Source of the DNA: Varroa destructor
Lineage: Eukaryota > Arthropoda > Arachnida > Mesostigmata > Varroidae
Direction of reading: 5' to 3'
DNA length: 64,000 nt
Assembly (NCBI RefSeq): GCF_002443255.2
Contig: NW_019211456.1
Coordinates: 34,597,795-34,661,794, forward strand
The position numbers and the translations under genes were made by a program. The notes beneath the pieces were generated by a model. That model worked only from the letters and a program-made list of their open reading frames with translations. It had not been told where the DNA came from and searched no databases. This document shows, one piece after another, positions 1 through 13,800 of this stretch (within the stretch, counting starts at the first letter, position 1; each line of letters opens with the position of its first letter).

Positions 1-1806
1 GGTTGTTGAGTACAAAAAAATGGGGAACTGAGAAATTTGGGTTTTCAGTGCCAAAAAGCTAGTAGTTTTATTTGCATTGATACAAACTGTTTCTTTACAC
101 TGATACCACTGGGGGGACCCATGTAGCATCTACGTTAGCCCGGGGCTAATTAATGCAGGTTATGTGTCTACATTCATCCGTTAAGGCATACCTGGGAACA
201 AAGCGAACGCTGGCAAACTGTGGACGCAGTAACAGATGCTTGCTTGACAAATATTTAGGATCATCATTTCAAATTGTCTGTAGCTAAAATGCAAGGAAAT
301 CGCAACAAACGCGATGTGAATAGAAATTATTTTTCGTTGTAAAATTGATTATATTTAGGCCAACTAGGCCTGTGACTTAAAAATACCTAAAAGAATCATC
401 ACTTTTCAAATATTCGGTAAATATAAATATTTAAGTGATAGATTGAGCGGTAGAAAGTCGTACTGTCCGAGAAAGTTTGACTAAAATGCTCAGCTTTTTT
501 GCAAGCGCTCTAAAGTGAACGGCTTGAAAAATGTCTATGAAAATACACTAATAAACGGATCGTCATCTGGGTGAAGAACGAAACCAAATACTAACAAGTT
601 AGAACAATGCTGCAGAAGAATTTTACGAACCAGCGTTTAGGCCTGTGCCTTATGTACAAGTACTAGTAACGTGCTTGCGACGGACAAGAGAGTTTTGAAC
701 CCAACTCTCGTTCTGGGCTACTCGTAAAAGCATGTAAGAAACGTGGGCACAATTCGATTCGAGGAATCCTAGAGCACAGTAGAAATTAATATATATAATT
801 GAGTTGACAGACTTTAGTCTATGGATTGCAAACACAATACTTTCAAGAAGACCATATAAGTTTGGACAATTGAGGCATCTGTAAGTTGCTAACAAGTGAA
901 ATTTTTCGCGTATATTTTACACACTATGAGTGAAAATTAAAAAGCGTTCGTACTATTATAGAAAGGCTATGATATAGATGAATATAATTAATTTACGGGT
1001 ATCTCCTGCAACATACCATACGTATTAGGTCCGTGGATCATGTACAGAAATGTTCATATTGCTAAAAATAACGCCTCGTATAATTATAAAAGTGACTGAT
1101 AAAATTTAATGGTACGATTCGAATATACATACAAACCTTCCTCGAAGTTTTTTTGGGCGACGATGCCGGGAATTATTCGAGACTTGATCGTTTGTTACCG
1201 TTTCAACAAGACGGCCCTTTTTAAGTTTCCTTAAAAAGAAATTCGTTTCTTAGCTGTGAGAATAGTTAGCCATGGGCAATGATATCTTCATTCAATTCAT
1301 TTAATAGCCAAAAGATTTTGGGACGCTCGGATGGCTAATCCTAATCTCTACACTTAACTCAATACCTGAGCACGAAAACATTTCGGAGTAACTGGGCCAG
1401 GTGTCAACCCAATAGAGCCTGCATTCCATCGTTACCTGCTTGGGACGTTTGAAAAGTGGGCTTAAATCTAGATCGCCAACTGTTGTAAAACGCTAAAGTC
1501 AGTTTCGGTAAAGGCTGGCAGATGCCGCCTATTCTATGTTAATATGGTGCACTGTGTTCATCATCGCCTTAGCGGCACGTCAAAAAATGCATTCATGCAA
1601 AATGCGACCGGAAAAATCAGCATTAAATTTATAGCTTTTTTTCGGCTTTACGATGTAATCGTATACGATGAAACACAATGTAAAGTTCAAGAGTTACTAA
1701 AATGTGTCGTACTGCTAGATACATTATAGAAATAACCATATCAAATATGGCACACGCACTAAGTAGCTGAAGTAATATTGTGTTCTATTTTGTACATTCT
1801 ATTCAG
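1..1806. other. No gene seen; upstream flank or intron of the hemolectin-like gene
   Basis: No exon with a recognisable domain was found on either strand. The short open frames here show no family features and no good splice borders. The first recognised exon (1807) enters with two bases of a codon missing, so this stretch is most likely intron or upstream sequence of the large gene to the right, with the signal-peptide exon either undetected here or to the left of the window. Confidence 0.5.
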
Positions 1807-1871
1807 GGAAGACGCGGAGGAGGACGTATTGGATGAGGTCCCCATTCTCGGAAGGTCAAGTGTTCAAATCG
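1807..1871 (+). CDS. First visible exon of the hemolectin-like gene, acidic linker
   Basis: A 65-base exon between a pyrimidine-rich acceptor ending TTCAG and the donor GTAGGT. It reads about 21 residues rich in Glu and Asp ([16 protein letters not shown] and on). It enters needing two bases and leaves in phase 1, which fits the next acceptor at 2476 exactly, so the frame is chosen by that join. No cysteines. It is probably a propeptide-like or linker segment behind a signal peptide encoded further upstream. Confidence 0.55.
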
Positions 1872-4800
1872 GTAGGTTGAATGGGCCTTTTTAGGTTACC
1901 TATCATATTTAATCCACACGTGCAATGTGTAGGACGACTTGGTAGCGATGAATCGAAATGCGTTCATCATTAGCTATTCGCAAAGCTGGCCTGTGTCAGT
2001 TATAGACTTGTAGAATTTTTCTAGGCCTTTCTGGACACTGGTGTTTCTAGATAAAAATCACATACCTCTTTGAGTGTAATTCAAAGAACTTTTCCGTGGC
2101 GACATAAATGCCTTGGATACATAGAGAAAAAAAATACCTAATTAGGTCCTAGAGGTCCGGCAAGTAAAGAAAAGATCAAATCTATTATCAAACTTATTTA
2201 TTCTAAAACAGTCACCAACTAAGGGTAATTTTAGCGTGTTGAAATCAATTCGCAAATAGCTTGCCCGAAATATCCCACTTTTATAATCAAGAACTATTTG
2301 TTCAGCCAAGAATTCAATATACTCTAATGTATTACAGGCAAACCTAGTTTTATAGACTCAGCTACTTATGAGTAATCAGTGCGAATTATAAAATATTGAC
2401 AAGAAGCTGTTTATCTAGAAATTGTATGAGATTGTTTATGTATTACATTGAAGTTCGTTCATTGTCGGGTCACAGAAATCTGCCCAATCCCGGCAGCCCC
2501 AAAACGCTCCAGGGTCAAGTGTCGAAAAAGTCATGGGAAACGCATGTGCAAGGCCAGTTGTCTCAAAGGTTTTAAACTCCCGGATGGAAACGTCACACAG
2601 ATAATCAGCTGCAATGAAGACGATGGCATCTATACACCGAGAGAGGCATTTGTTGACTGCGAAGGTACGTTTGCTCACGGCGTGCACTAGTCAGGCTACA
2701 ATTTAGGTGTTACCTGTTTTTTAAGGAAAGGATATTCCGGACGATTGCCAGATAACTGAGAATTTGTTTCATTAAATCACGATTTCCTGTGGAGGATGAA
2801 CAACTATGATCTTTTTACCTTCTATATACTTCCTATATTTTAGAATAGTTATTTAGCGTATTGCTTAAGTTTCTAGGAAGTTATTAGTTTTGTATTTCTT
2901 TTTTATATCAACTATCGTGGGGTGCCCTTAACGAAGACGTGCTTGGTTCGTCGACGACCAGCACCATATAATATACCGGTAGTTCATGTAATCGCGTATA
3001 CCAATTTTTAATTGAAGACTTAAACACACTTGAACAGCGCCCCCTCCGCGCCTCCTACTAACTGGTTTGATTTTTTTTGCTTATAAACATAGCATACTGC
3101 CATGAACCATGCGAGAACGGAGGCAAATGCATTGGTAACAATGAATGCGTATGTAAGGCTACTTTCCGCGGTCAGAGATGCGAATACGGTAAATATCATA
3201 CGGATCCTTAATAATGACAATGGTAGTGGTTATGATTAAACCCTTATTGCTGCACCATACTTTTTTTTTGTAACTAAAAAAAAATCTACCAAATACTTCT
3301 CAACTACCAAAAGAAGCGTCATCATTTTTATGCTTATGTGATCAAGCGAAAACTATGACGGTAGCGTATTCTAGTGCGACATCACCCGACAGTCTGGAGC
3401 TGGTTGTCATGAAAACGTATATTTTCAGTCTTGCTCATTAGTTTACGTACATTACTCGATTATGTAGCAAAAGGTTTACTGCAACTAACTAAGCAATAAC
3501 TAAGGGTTGAAAAACAATGATTGCCTTTGAGATATCTAACTGTTACTGATAAGTGTATCGCCGATGTCTCCTATGTGAAAGCAATAAATATGACAGGCGA
3601 AAATGTGAAATTATTACAGCCGTGAGCCTTTGCGATGGACATTTCTCGGAGTTTCTCGGTACGTGGAGATGTAGTCATCAAAGGAATGGAACTATTTGCA
3701 GTCTTAGTTGTCCAGACCCCTTTTATTTTGAGTTCGAATCACCACATACGCACCGATGCAGTATCGAAGGCATATGGACTCCGTCACGAGTGCCAACCTG
3801 CGTTGCCGGTACGTCAAATCAGCGTTCACCGCTAGAAAAGCTTTTTACTTAATCAACTGATAGCACTTACGAACTATTGCGTGTCGCTAGAAAGAAGCCT
3901 ACATTGATTAGCCCAACAACTAGTCCGAAGTACTAATCCTTACGAAAGCTAAACTTTCGTGGCGCTCCTCCATTCCATAAAGCCATTGCTTTATTGACTG
4001 TTTGAATATATCATTTACCTGTTTGATAGAACTACCGCCTAATAGATGGTTACCGTACGTCCGTTCCAATGTTTTTCCATAGACGACCCCGAACTGGAGC
4101 TGATACCCGGAGAGGTTACACGAGATGAAATGGAACAAGCACGGGGAACAAAAAAAGATGGAAACGATCATGATCACTATGAAATATATGAAACTATCTA
4201 GTAAGTGGCGGCGTATTTATAAGGTTTTAACAGTTACGTGTCAATCATACACAGCAGGAGAAGTAATTAGAATTAGAATAAATAGAATAGAATAGAACAA
4301 TAATATTAGAAGTTAACAATCGATAGTTCAAGGTGCTGTAAAATTACCGGGAAATATTAAATATTCTAGTGTAGATGAACCTGAAAAGGAATCGAACGCA
4401 GTGGTTGTAGAAGCCCAGGATGCGTCATCAAACATTATCCGCCGAAAGAAGTGTCCCACAGGTGAGGAACGGGTCAAGTGTGTCCCATCTTGTGAAGCAA
4501 CGTGCGACAGACCAGATATTTCTTGTCCACCGACTCCCGAAGATGAATGTGTCGAAGGCTGTGTATGTCCACAAAACTACGTCCGACATGGGGAAAACTG
4601 TGTTCCACGAAAGGCCTGTCCATGTTACCACGAAGGATTTATCTTTGAGAACGGACGTTATATCGTGCAGGACTGCAACACCTGGTAGGTGGATTGATGT
4701 TTTGGCCAGATACGAAATTGGAGTGAAGAATTAGCTGAATTAGGATTTTATAAGGTTGTATAAATGTACATAATTGTCATGTTAAACGATTGGCTAATTT

Positions 4801-7800
4801 CATATCAATGCATCACTGTGACGTAGTAGGTACGGTGGTCATAGCATTGCCGTGGTTTATCAGTTCTGACCTGTATGCGTTTTTTTTGACAGTACGTGTA
4901 AAGATGGCGAATGGGCTTGCACGAGAGAAGTGTGTGACAGTGAATGTGCCGTTCTAGTCAACTCGTTCTACGTTACATTCGATGGCAAAGGATATTATAC
5001 GGGTGCCGGTTCTTGCGCATTTGTCCTTATGCAGATCACTGATGGGCCTCAGATTATTCAGGATCGATCTTCCTGCCCGGAGGACGCTACCGAGGTTAGC
5101 TTTGTTGTACAGCAGAAGTATACGTCAAAAGCGTCATTTAAACGTATAAATTGTAATTGTTTAGTATGTCATAGCTTTGCAAACTGCCATATAAATGGTA
5201 AAATAGTTTCGGAGAACGCGTTACTTTTATTTGATATGTTCTTATGCAAATTCAATTAATGACCTATAATACATTTAGTATTAATGATAAATACATTTCA
5301 GCATAGTATAGTAACTTTAATATCGTATCTTGTAGTACAATATAAGAGCTTCCGTTTATTTGCATGCATTTAGAGGTGAACTCATTATTATATCCTCAAA
5401 TTCCCCAATGAATGCATTCCCAGTGGAAATTTGCAGTGTTTGTATGTCAAGTTATCAGTAACTAAGTTGTTATAGAATCGCTAAAAATCAATGGCGTGGG
5501 AATCCGTTTAGCGTGGATGTACATAGGCCTGATAAATTTCCCTGCACGCATGCCTACCGTCTGCTCGAATATTCGCAGGTCTGTGTCGGTGATGTGGTGA
5601 TCAACCTCAACGACCTTTCAATCCGTGTGACATCTGATCTACGAGTTCTAAAGGATCATAGGGAGCTCAGACATCTTCCCATTATGCTGCCCCATCAGAT
5701 CACACTTTCTCGACCCACCCACGAATTTATTCAGGTAGATATTTGCGTTGGCGATTTCAGATTTGTTCTACGGTTCTTACTGAACTAATATATGCGTAGT
5801 CTAAAAAACCGCGGGATAGAGCTCTAGAACTATCTGATACAAGCAACCATCTCATTATAATACATTTAGGATTGTGGCTTCATTTGTTTGCTGATATAAG
5901 CTAAATAGGAATGTGCTAGGTTAATAAAATGGCTCTGATGATACAACTCACTTATTTTAGGTTGATGTAAAATATATCAGCATTTTGACTAATGGCAAGA
6001 GCCAAATCTCGATCAAGGCGTCGCCCACGTTCTTCAACAAAACAGTTGGCCTCTGCGGAACCTTCAATCATCAGGTATGGTGCTCTGTAGGATTACTAAG
6101 TAGGAGTATTTTATGCTTATCAACATGCACTTGTTAATTCTTAACACTTAGATTTTAAAATACACGAGAGACAATGACCTTGATATCTACGGAGTTTATT
6201 TTATGACAGGTCGTTTAATTAAAGTAGCCAAACCACTCTACATAAATCGTTTGTTCCTAACTTACGGTACAGAATCCCGCCCTTCATAGAGGCAAATGAC
6301 CGTTTCCCGATTGTCCCATTTCGAAGCACGTTTGTATTCGATAGCGGGTTAAATAAAAGAGTACTAAATAGAAATCACTATGAATTGCTCATGCAATGAC
6401 CAGCGAGCTGATGACTTCACCACTCCAAATAATGACATCACGACGTCGTCAGGAGCAATTGCCGAATCGTGGCTGGTCGAGATGGAGGGGTGTAAGTTCA
6501 CCCCCGTAACGTCTTGTCCCTCAAATGGCACCTTCTACTTTGAACGGCTCGCGATCTGCCAAAAGCTTTACAGAGACGAATCAATATTCCAGGGTTAGTT
6601 GCCCCCCACCGTATAGAAAAGTCACATGAAATGTATACTTCAATCTTGCAATTATGCTCAGCTACATATTGTGCTGAAGTTCCACTAAACCCATTTCGGT
6701 GCTGTTGAAATGGCAGGATGTAACGACAAAGTGGCTCCAGAGGAATACTACAGTCTATGCCTAAACGTGTTATGTTCATGCTCATCGGAGACACCAGAAT
6801 GCCTTTGTCCCGTAATCAGCTACTATGCACAATTGTGCGCAAATAAAGGCGTTATCACGGACTGGCAATCTCAGTTGCCCCAGTGTAGTAAGTATTAGAA
6901 CGTATTCTCGAAGAAAACCTGCAAAATACTTATATCAGATTCTAGCAATCAACCAAAATCATGTTTGGTGTTGTTTTAAATAATAATAATGAAATTTTCA
7001 TGCATAATGTAATAATTGGATTGCAGCTTCTTTGTGCCACCAGGGCATGCAGTACCAATACTGTCAATCAGGATGTCACGCATCTTGTGCGCATCGATCG
7101 CACTTCGGCCCCAACTGTACTCAAGGAGCATGCGTTGAAGGTTGTGCTTGTCCAGCAGGTCAAACCTTTAGCACAACAGGCACCTGCATACCGTATGACT
7201 CGTGTATGTGCTATTTCGATAATCGCGAGTATCCGGACGGATTCCGGCAATCGAGAACTCACCAAAACTGGTAAGCTTGTAGGTCTGGTAGCCAGAGGAA
7301 TAAGGTTAGTCTTTTTAGCATAAAATGGTAGAAACGGGTCTGTTGTAATGGAAGTGCCTGCTCAATGTCTCCAGTGAATGTCGAAAGGGTTTTTGGCATT
7401 GTGAAGCATCGACGGATGAGTGCGACAACTGTACAGTCGATGCTGTCGAAATGAAGTGCCCGGATCCAGAGGAGGTGTTTTCTCAGTGCGTTACATCGTG
7501 CGAACCAACGTGTAAAAATTTAAAGGTCAAGCGAGACGAATGCGACAACGGGGTATGTCACCCAGGTTTGTAATCCTTTAAGCATTCCTTACAACCGGTA
7601 TTTGCCTTCTGAGCGTATGTTCGGCATTTTCTATTGTCAGCATTTCAAACTTAGTGGATATGGATGGAGCCTTCTGTTCTATGGAACTGAAATTTAATCC
7701 CATTTGAATTAATTTTTTCCCCTGAGTTAGCACCAAGCTGTTTAATTCAATCATAAACTACACTCTACGTTATCACCATTGACGTTATCAGGCTGTACGT

Positions 7801-10800
7801 GCGCTAACGGTTATGTTCGAGACGAAAGAACGAGGAAATGTATCCGTCGCAGTGAATGTCCTTGTATTCACGGAGGATTGCAATATAATGAAGGCGAGTC
7901 CGTTCATCGGGAGTGTAACAAATGGTAACTGGCATTCGTGTTAGCTATGTATCTAGGATTACGAATGATTTACGTCGAATAAGATAACGTTGTGTTGAGG
8001 TTTTGCAAAGTAAATTTACAAAATGAGTGACGCGATTAGTGATTAACGCGTATGACTTTTATCTTATCTTTTATTGTAAAATAATGAATATATTTTTGTT
8101 TCCATTTTTGATATGGTTAGCACCTGCGTGGACGGCACTTGGAAATGCGCCGACGCACCTTGTCCGGGACAATGTGACGTGTGGGGCGACACCCACGTGA
8201 AAACCTTCGACGGGGAAATGCTCGACTTTGACGGGCAGTGTGATTATGTCATCGTACGAGCAGATAGTGAATCGTTAAATTCAGGCTGGTTCCAAGTAAT
8301 CCTTCGAAACTTTCGTTGTGCGACGCCTTCGGCCCATTGCCGAAAAAGCGTCGTCGTTCAGTACGGTACGTTCGATAGATTTTAGATAAACTTCAATAAT
8401 TCCTCGTTATCATGAAGCAAAACAATGGTCTATTATATTTAAGGCATCGCGATTATTTGTGATGGCGGCATGTTTGCATTCTATACTAGCCACTAAATGA
8501 TCATTAAAGTAATGATGAAATACCATCGAGACCAAATCGTCGGGCGGTGGATCCGACGAGACCATCTGCTTATAGAAAATGAAAAAAGATCATCTGAAAC
8601 AGGCCATAGAAAAATGAAACAATACACGTAACACCTATTAGGTTACGTGTTGGTTGTTATTCCTAAAGCAATGCCAGAATAATATCATTGGATCATCTAC
8701 GATACTATTACATATTGCTATGTATGGCTGAAAACCCTGTATTAATTTTTGGTTATGTCCGTTCCCTTTGCCCGTACGTTGTAGTAAAAATGCTATGTCA
8801 ATCTGAAAAATGCATACAATAGGAAAAAAACACTCTTTTTAGTAAATTTACCTGTATAAACGTTAGGCACATTTATTAAAGACAAGTAAATCTATCTACG
8901 GGTACTACATCTTTTAGAAAATCACTCTGCAACTCTAATACGAAATACATGGCATCTCTCGAGAGAAGCTCCGCTCAGTCCACAACACGTCGGCCTCTTC
9001 ACTAAAATGATTCTTCCAAATCAACTAACGGTCTACTGGGATGGGAACACTCGACTCTATGTCATTGCGGGAATTCAATGGAAGGAACGAGTAAGTCTAC
9101 CAACACGATCTAGAGTCGCGTTTTCTCAACTTTTCCGCCAATGTACCATGTCAGTATCTGCGTCACTTGATTACTTGCGAAATACTTGCTTATTCTCAAT
9201 ACGAACTTGAATTTTGAATACGTATTCTCAATACCTACAGTGGCTCCTACTTTCAATAGTGCCGTGCGAGGTCCCATTCGTTCCTGATGAGCTAGGCCGG
9301 ATTATTTCTGAAGTATGGCTTGTAAGGACAAAGGGCCCTTTGTGGCTGTCGTTTTTCAGTAACATACGGAACTTTTGTGGAATTTTCAGTCTCCGTAGAG
9401 CCGCTTGTAATATATTACATAATATAGCAACTTGAAGGGGAGTAAACGCTTTAACGAGGTAACAATCAGGGTCCTTAAAAGGTCGTTCAAAATAATCGAC
9501 ATCAGTGATGGTTGTCCTAAAGATTTTTAAATAAACTGTGTCAGGCACACACTACGACGGGTTCGTACATGTTGACTGAGGATCCATGAGTGATGGTAGT
9601 ATCCTTGCGATTGCTCGTTATATTAACGCGTCGATTTCTGTTGATAAAAACTAATTAGTGGGCTAAGTTTATTTTCTTCCCATGATCAAAGTGCTTATCA
9701 GGTATAGAGATCTGTGATGGCTCGACCTGACCTTTAGCCATTCTTGGATAAGTCTCTGGAAGAGGTCCTAAAGTTGGATCTATGAAATAGTACGTAACTA
9801 TTTCAGTAGGCCTTTTAGATGCTTATTTCCTTGTCCTTTTTCATAAATCCTTTGTTACCATCTGCAATATCTCACCATCTGAGGTATGAACCGTCAGCAG
9901 CCAGCGTACTTATTGTCCTTGCCCGCTACGGTAACGCACCCAAAAAGATGCCTATTAACTGCCCAGTTCAGATCGCTTCCGTAATAACTTCTGGGTACTA
10001 AGGTATAATCAGTAAGTTCGTTTCATTTTCAGTTGCTCGGACTTTGCGGAAATTACAATGGGGATGACACTGATGAGCTACAAGTTTCTTCAGGAGGACC
10101 GCAAGTACATTCAGTCCAAACGTTTGTCAAAGACTGGCAATTGCATAAGCACTGCAAACTTCCAGCGGCGAGAGATCTCCAGTGTCGAAACGAGAGCAAG
10201 AAACTCGAAGCTCAGAGCCAATGCGCAGTGTTGAAGGGGCCTTTGTTTGAAGATTGTCATAATGATGTTGATGTCGAACCCTATTTGGAAAGGTTACTAA
10301 TATTACTAAATTTGTCAGGCTTAGAGATCAAACGGCGATGTGTCCGTTCTTAAACTTATGTGTGTACGGTAACGTTAGAACGTTAGAAAACAGTCAAGCT
10401 AAAGCGCTTCCTGAGATGTGTCCTGTTATATACCTATACATCGGATACAAACCAATGCTATCCTAGCTCTCTACGCCTAAGTATTATTCAGTTAATCTTG
10501 TTGTCTCTTCCCTATTGCTTCGTAACAGCTCTTTCATTATGCCGTACTACATAAGTTATTGATTGCATTGTTCTGATTACTCACTTACGCCGCTTCATTT
10601 ATCCTATTACAGATAACTTAAGTAGTTCAACTATACTGCCTCGAACATTTATTTATCTTGACTAGTATATTAAATGACCTGATGCAGACATCTCACCACC
10701 ACGTTCAAGTTGTACCGTTACTCTGCTACGTAGTCTATGTCATACTTTGCCACATATATTGCACTGCTGTTATTGGAAGCTGGCTCTATTTTTATTATAC

Positions 10801-13800
10801 CATATAAATCTAAGACTGTTTGAAGAATCGAGCAAGTAAGCCTATCTCAATATGTTTAAAAAATTTTCGACCATGTTCCCCCGGAAACATATTCGCTAAT
10901 AATCTTTTCGCGACAAAGATAAGAAAAACTTTTTCTCTTGGCGATGCAAAGGTATATCTATACCGAACAACTCGAGAAGCCAAAAACTTACTTTTGGATG
11001 TTTCTCACATATTACCGAGAAAACTGCCCGAAAATATTAACCCTTCGCATAACATTAGTGCATTTTTTTTTGCATAAAATCGTTAGCCCTCCTCAAAACG
11101 TTATATAAAAATAAACTTACATTTATTTTATAATAGATATTGTATAGAGAATTGTAAGTAATTCCAGCGTCTTGGTTGCTGACATCGAATTGCAGGTGTT
11201 TAGCCGACGCGTGCAGCTGTCATGATTTAGGCAATTGTGAATGCGTTTGCACCGCGATTGCTGCGTACGCTCATCGTTGTGCCCAGAGAGGGGTTCCTGT
11301 CCGATGGAGACACCAAGACCTTTGCCGTATGGATTCGAAGACACCTCGATTAGTGCATCGCTCATTTCACTATCAGTCATATAAAAGTCTAATTATCTAT
11401 GCAGTGTTTTGGGAACTTAGCAATTATCGTTGCAAATATTTTTTATAAAATTCAATACACATTCAGGGTATTACCTCGTGGTGCCCAGTTACAGTATTTA
11501 TGCTAGAGTCGTCTTGCAAGATTGGTCATCCGGAGTTAGCCACCTTCTAGTGAACCTGTTAATAAAGGCGGCGTTTTGTTGGACAAGTTGGGGCCACAAA
11601 ATGAGAATTATGTAACAATCAATAATATTCTGTTCGTTCCTTTTTCACAGCAATGCAATGTGACGAAGATTGTGAACGGTATACGCCGTGCGTCCCGGAC
11701 GCTTGTGCAAACTCGCAGACGTGCCAGATGGCTATTGAACAGGGTGTTCAGATGGATTGTCACGAACCGGTCTGCGTCGAAGGTTGTGCTCTGCCGAAGT
11801 GCAAGGCTGGTAAGGGGTTCCTCCTGATGACTGCTCCTATACGCTGTAGTTGATAAAAGGAAAACGAATGACGACCATTAGTACATGATGTTCGGTTCAG
11901 TAGTGATGAACTAACAACTCGTCAACGTTATCACGCATTTACAGGTTATATCCGTCTAAATGCGTCCACTCACGAGTGCGTCCCTTCGTCCCAGTGTGGA
12001 GGCGGACATGTCAGCGGCCTGGTTAACGTAGAACCCGTGTTTTGTCGGGTCGCAGACGGAAAGGGGAATGGACAAGTCTACAGGGAAGGAGATCGTATGC
12101 CTTCCAATGACTCTTGCGTTTCATGGTAAGAAATGTTGAAAATATACTGTTTTTTAAATAAGCCGTCTAGCCTTGCGGTTCTTGATGTCCTCGACTCTAC
12201 AATTTCTCTTGGGAATTCCCTGTTTACATACACTTGAAGCCTTTAACTTCGCTTGGACTTAGCCAAATATGAAGATAAATAGTACCCAGAGTTTAAAAGG
12301 TTTTTAATTAGAGAAAACGTAAGCTGTAGAATAGGGCAAAATTCTATAATTATATAGGTATATCTCAAACGCAAGCTGTCAACCGCAGTAAATTCTTTTT
12401 CTTTTATAATCAATTAGTTAATCTAAATGAACAAGGATAGATATAAATTTAAAATTCAGGCAGAATTTGTCAGTCGTGATATCCCTTTCAGGCAATTTGT
12501 TGAAATCAAAGGAGTCTATCTCATGCATCTGAATAAGAAGAGCGTACAATGCGAATGTGTATAAATCGTTAAAAATGTGTAACTAAAACCACACTCAGAT
12601 CGGCGGCCCGTTTTAAAGACTTACTTTTCAATTTCAGCTTCTGTATGCGCGGTGCGACTCGTTGCATTGGTCAGCCCTGTACCCAATCACTTATAAATAT
12701 CAACTGCTTCGACGGGTGGTCCGATTGGAGGAGCGACAATTCACCGCCTGACGCAGTCTGTAGTCCTAATACGTATCTAGAGTCATGCTATTTTGTATAG
12801 ATAGAGTAAGAAAGACAAATAAGATGAAGTTAGTTTTAGAAGAATATGATTGATAAGCGATCTTTAGCGACCTGTTGTGACATTCGTGTTCAATCATATA
12901 TTGGTAAGCTTAGTGTAAAAAGGCATAGACTTAATGTCGACTCTTAACTGAGATGGATATTAAATAGGTAATAGCGGGCCATTCTGTTGTTAACTGTTCC
13001 GTACGTCCACCGTCTTCTTCCTGTCTACCACCAAAATTTTAGTTCGGCCGGGATCTCGAGTACCTCGTGTACCATAAATGCCCACGAGAGTCAATCGTAG
13101 ATTTAGAATGCCGACGGATTCACGATCATGAGATGTGGAATCCTTACACTATGGGAGTTTCGTGCGACAAATCTAGAGGACTTGAATGCGAGCCCCATGA
13201 TCTACAGCCATGTGATGACTGGGAAATACGCGTCCAGTGCTCATGTTAGTTCACCTTTGAGGCTGTTGTTTTGTACGTGATATCTTATCAATTCATTGCT
13301 GCGATTAAAAGAGCGCCTATCGCGTGTCCCATTTGTCTGTCTGAAAATAGCTGTTACATAGTAAGCAGACTAAGATGACCCAAAGGAATGATCGTTTAGG
13401 GGTTACCTCGTGTATTCGAGTCTGTGGAATCTGCGGCACGTTTTTTTTCAGATTTTGCATATATATAGTTAGATGTTTGGCTTCTTCAATCACTTAATTC
13501 ACGCGGACTTAACCGAGTCGAGCATTATATAAGCCAAATCACAGTTTTCATAATTTTAATTATTCAACGGATTTTTGACTACTACTGATGACCCCTGCGA
13601 TGGCAATTACTTTTCTTTCTATGGCAAACAGGTCCTGTAGACCCGAGCGAGGTTGTTTCAATAGACGTTCCACCAGCCTCTATAAGCGGTGAGGTTCATG
13701 TTGCATCTACACCCAGTCTCTGTTTAATATATATGATAGCATATCTTAAGAACTAGGCCACCTTCTGCTAGAAGAAAAACCTGTGAATACGTAGCAATCC

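Noticed and set aside
1544..1729. Frame with initial Met upstream of the large gene, tested as a first exon
   Set aside because: No signal-peptide character and no donor giving the required phase before 1807.
2436..2687. 83-codon minus-strand frame
   Set aside because: Antisense shadow of the Sushi exon at 2476-2664; no splice support or family match.
9228..9548. 106-codon minus-strand frame in a hemolectin intron
   Set aside because: Unrecognised, no Cys or domain pattern, and no conservation argument; most likely chance.
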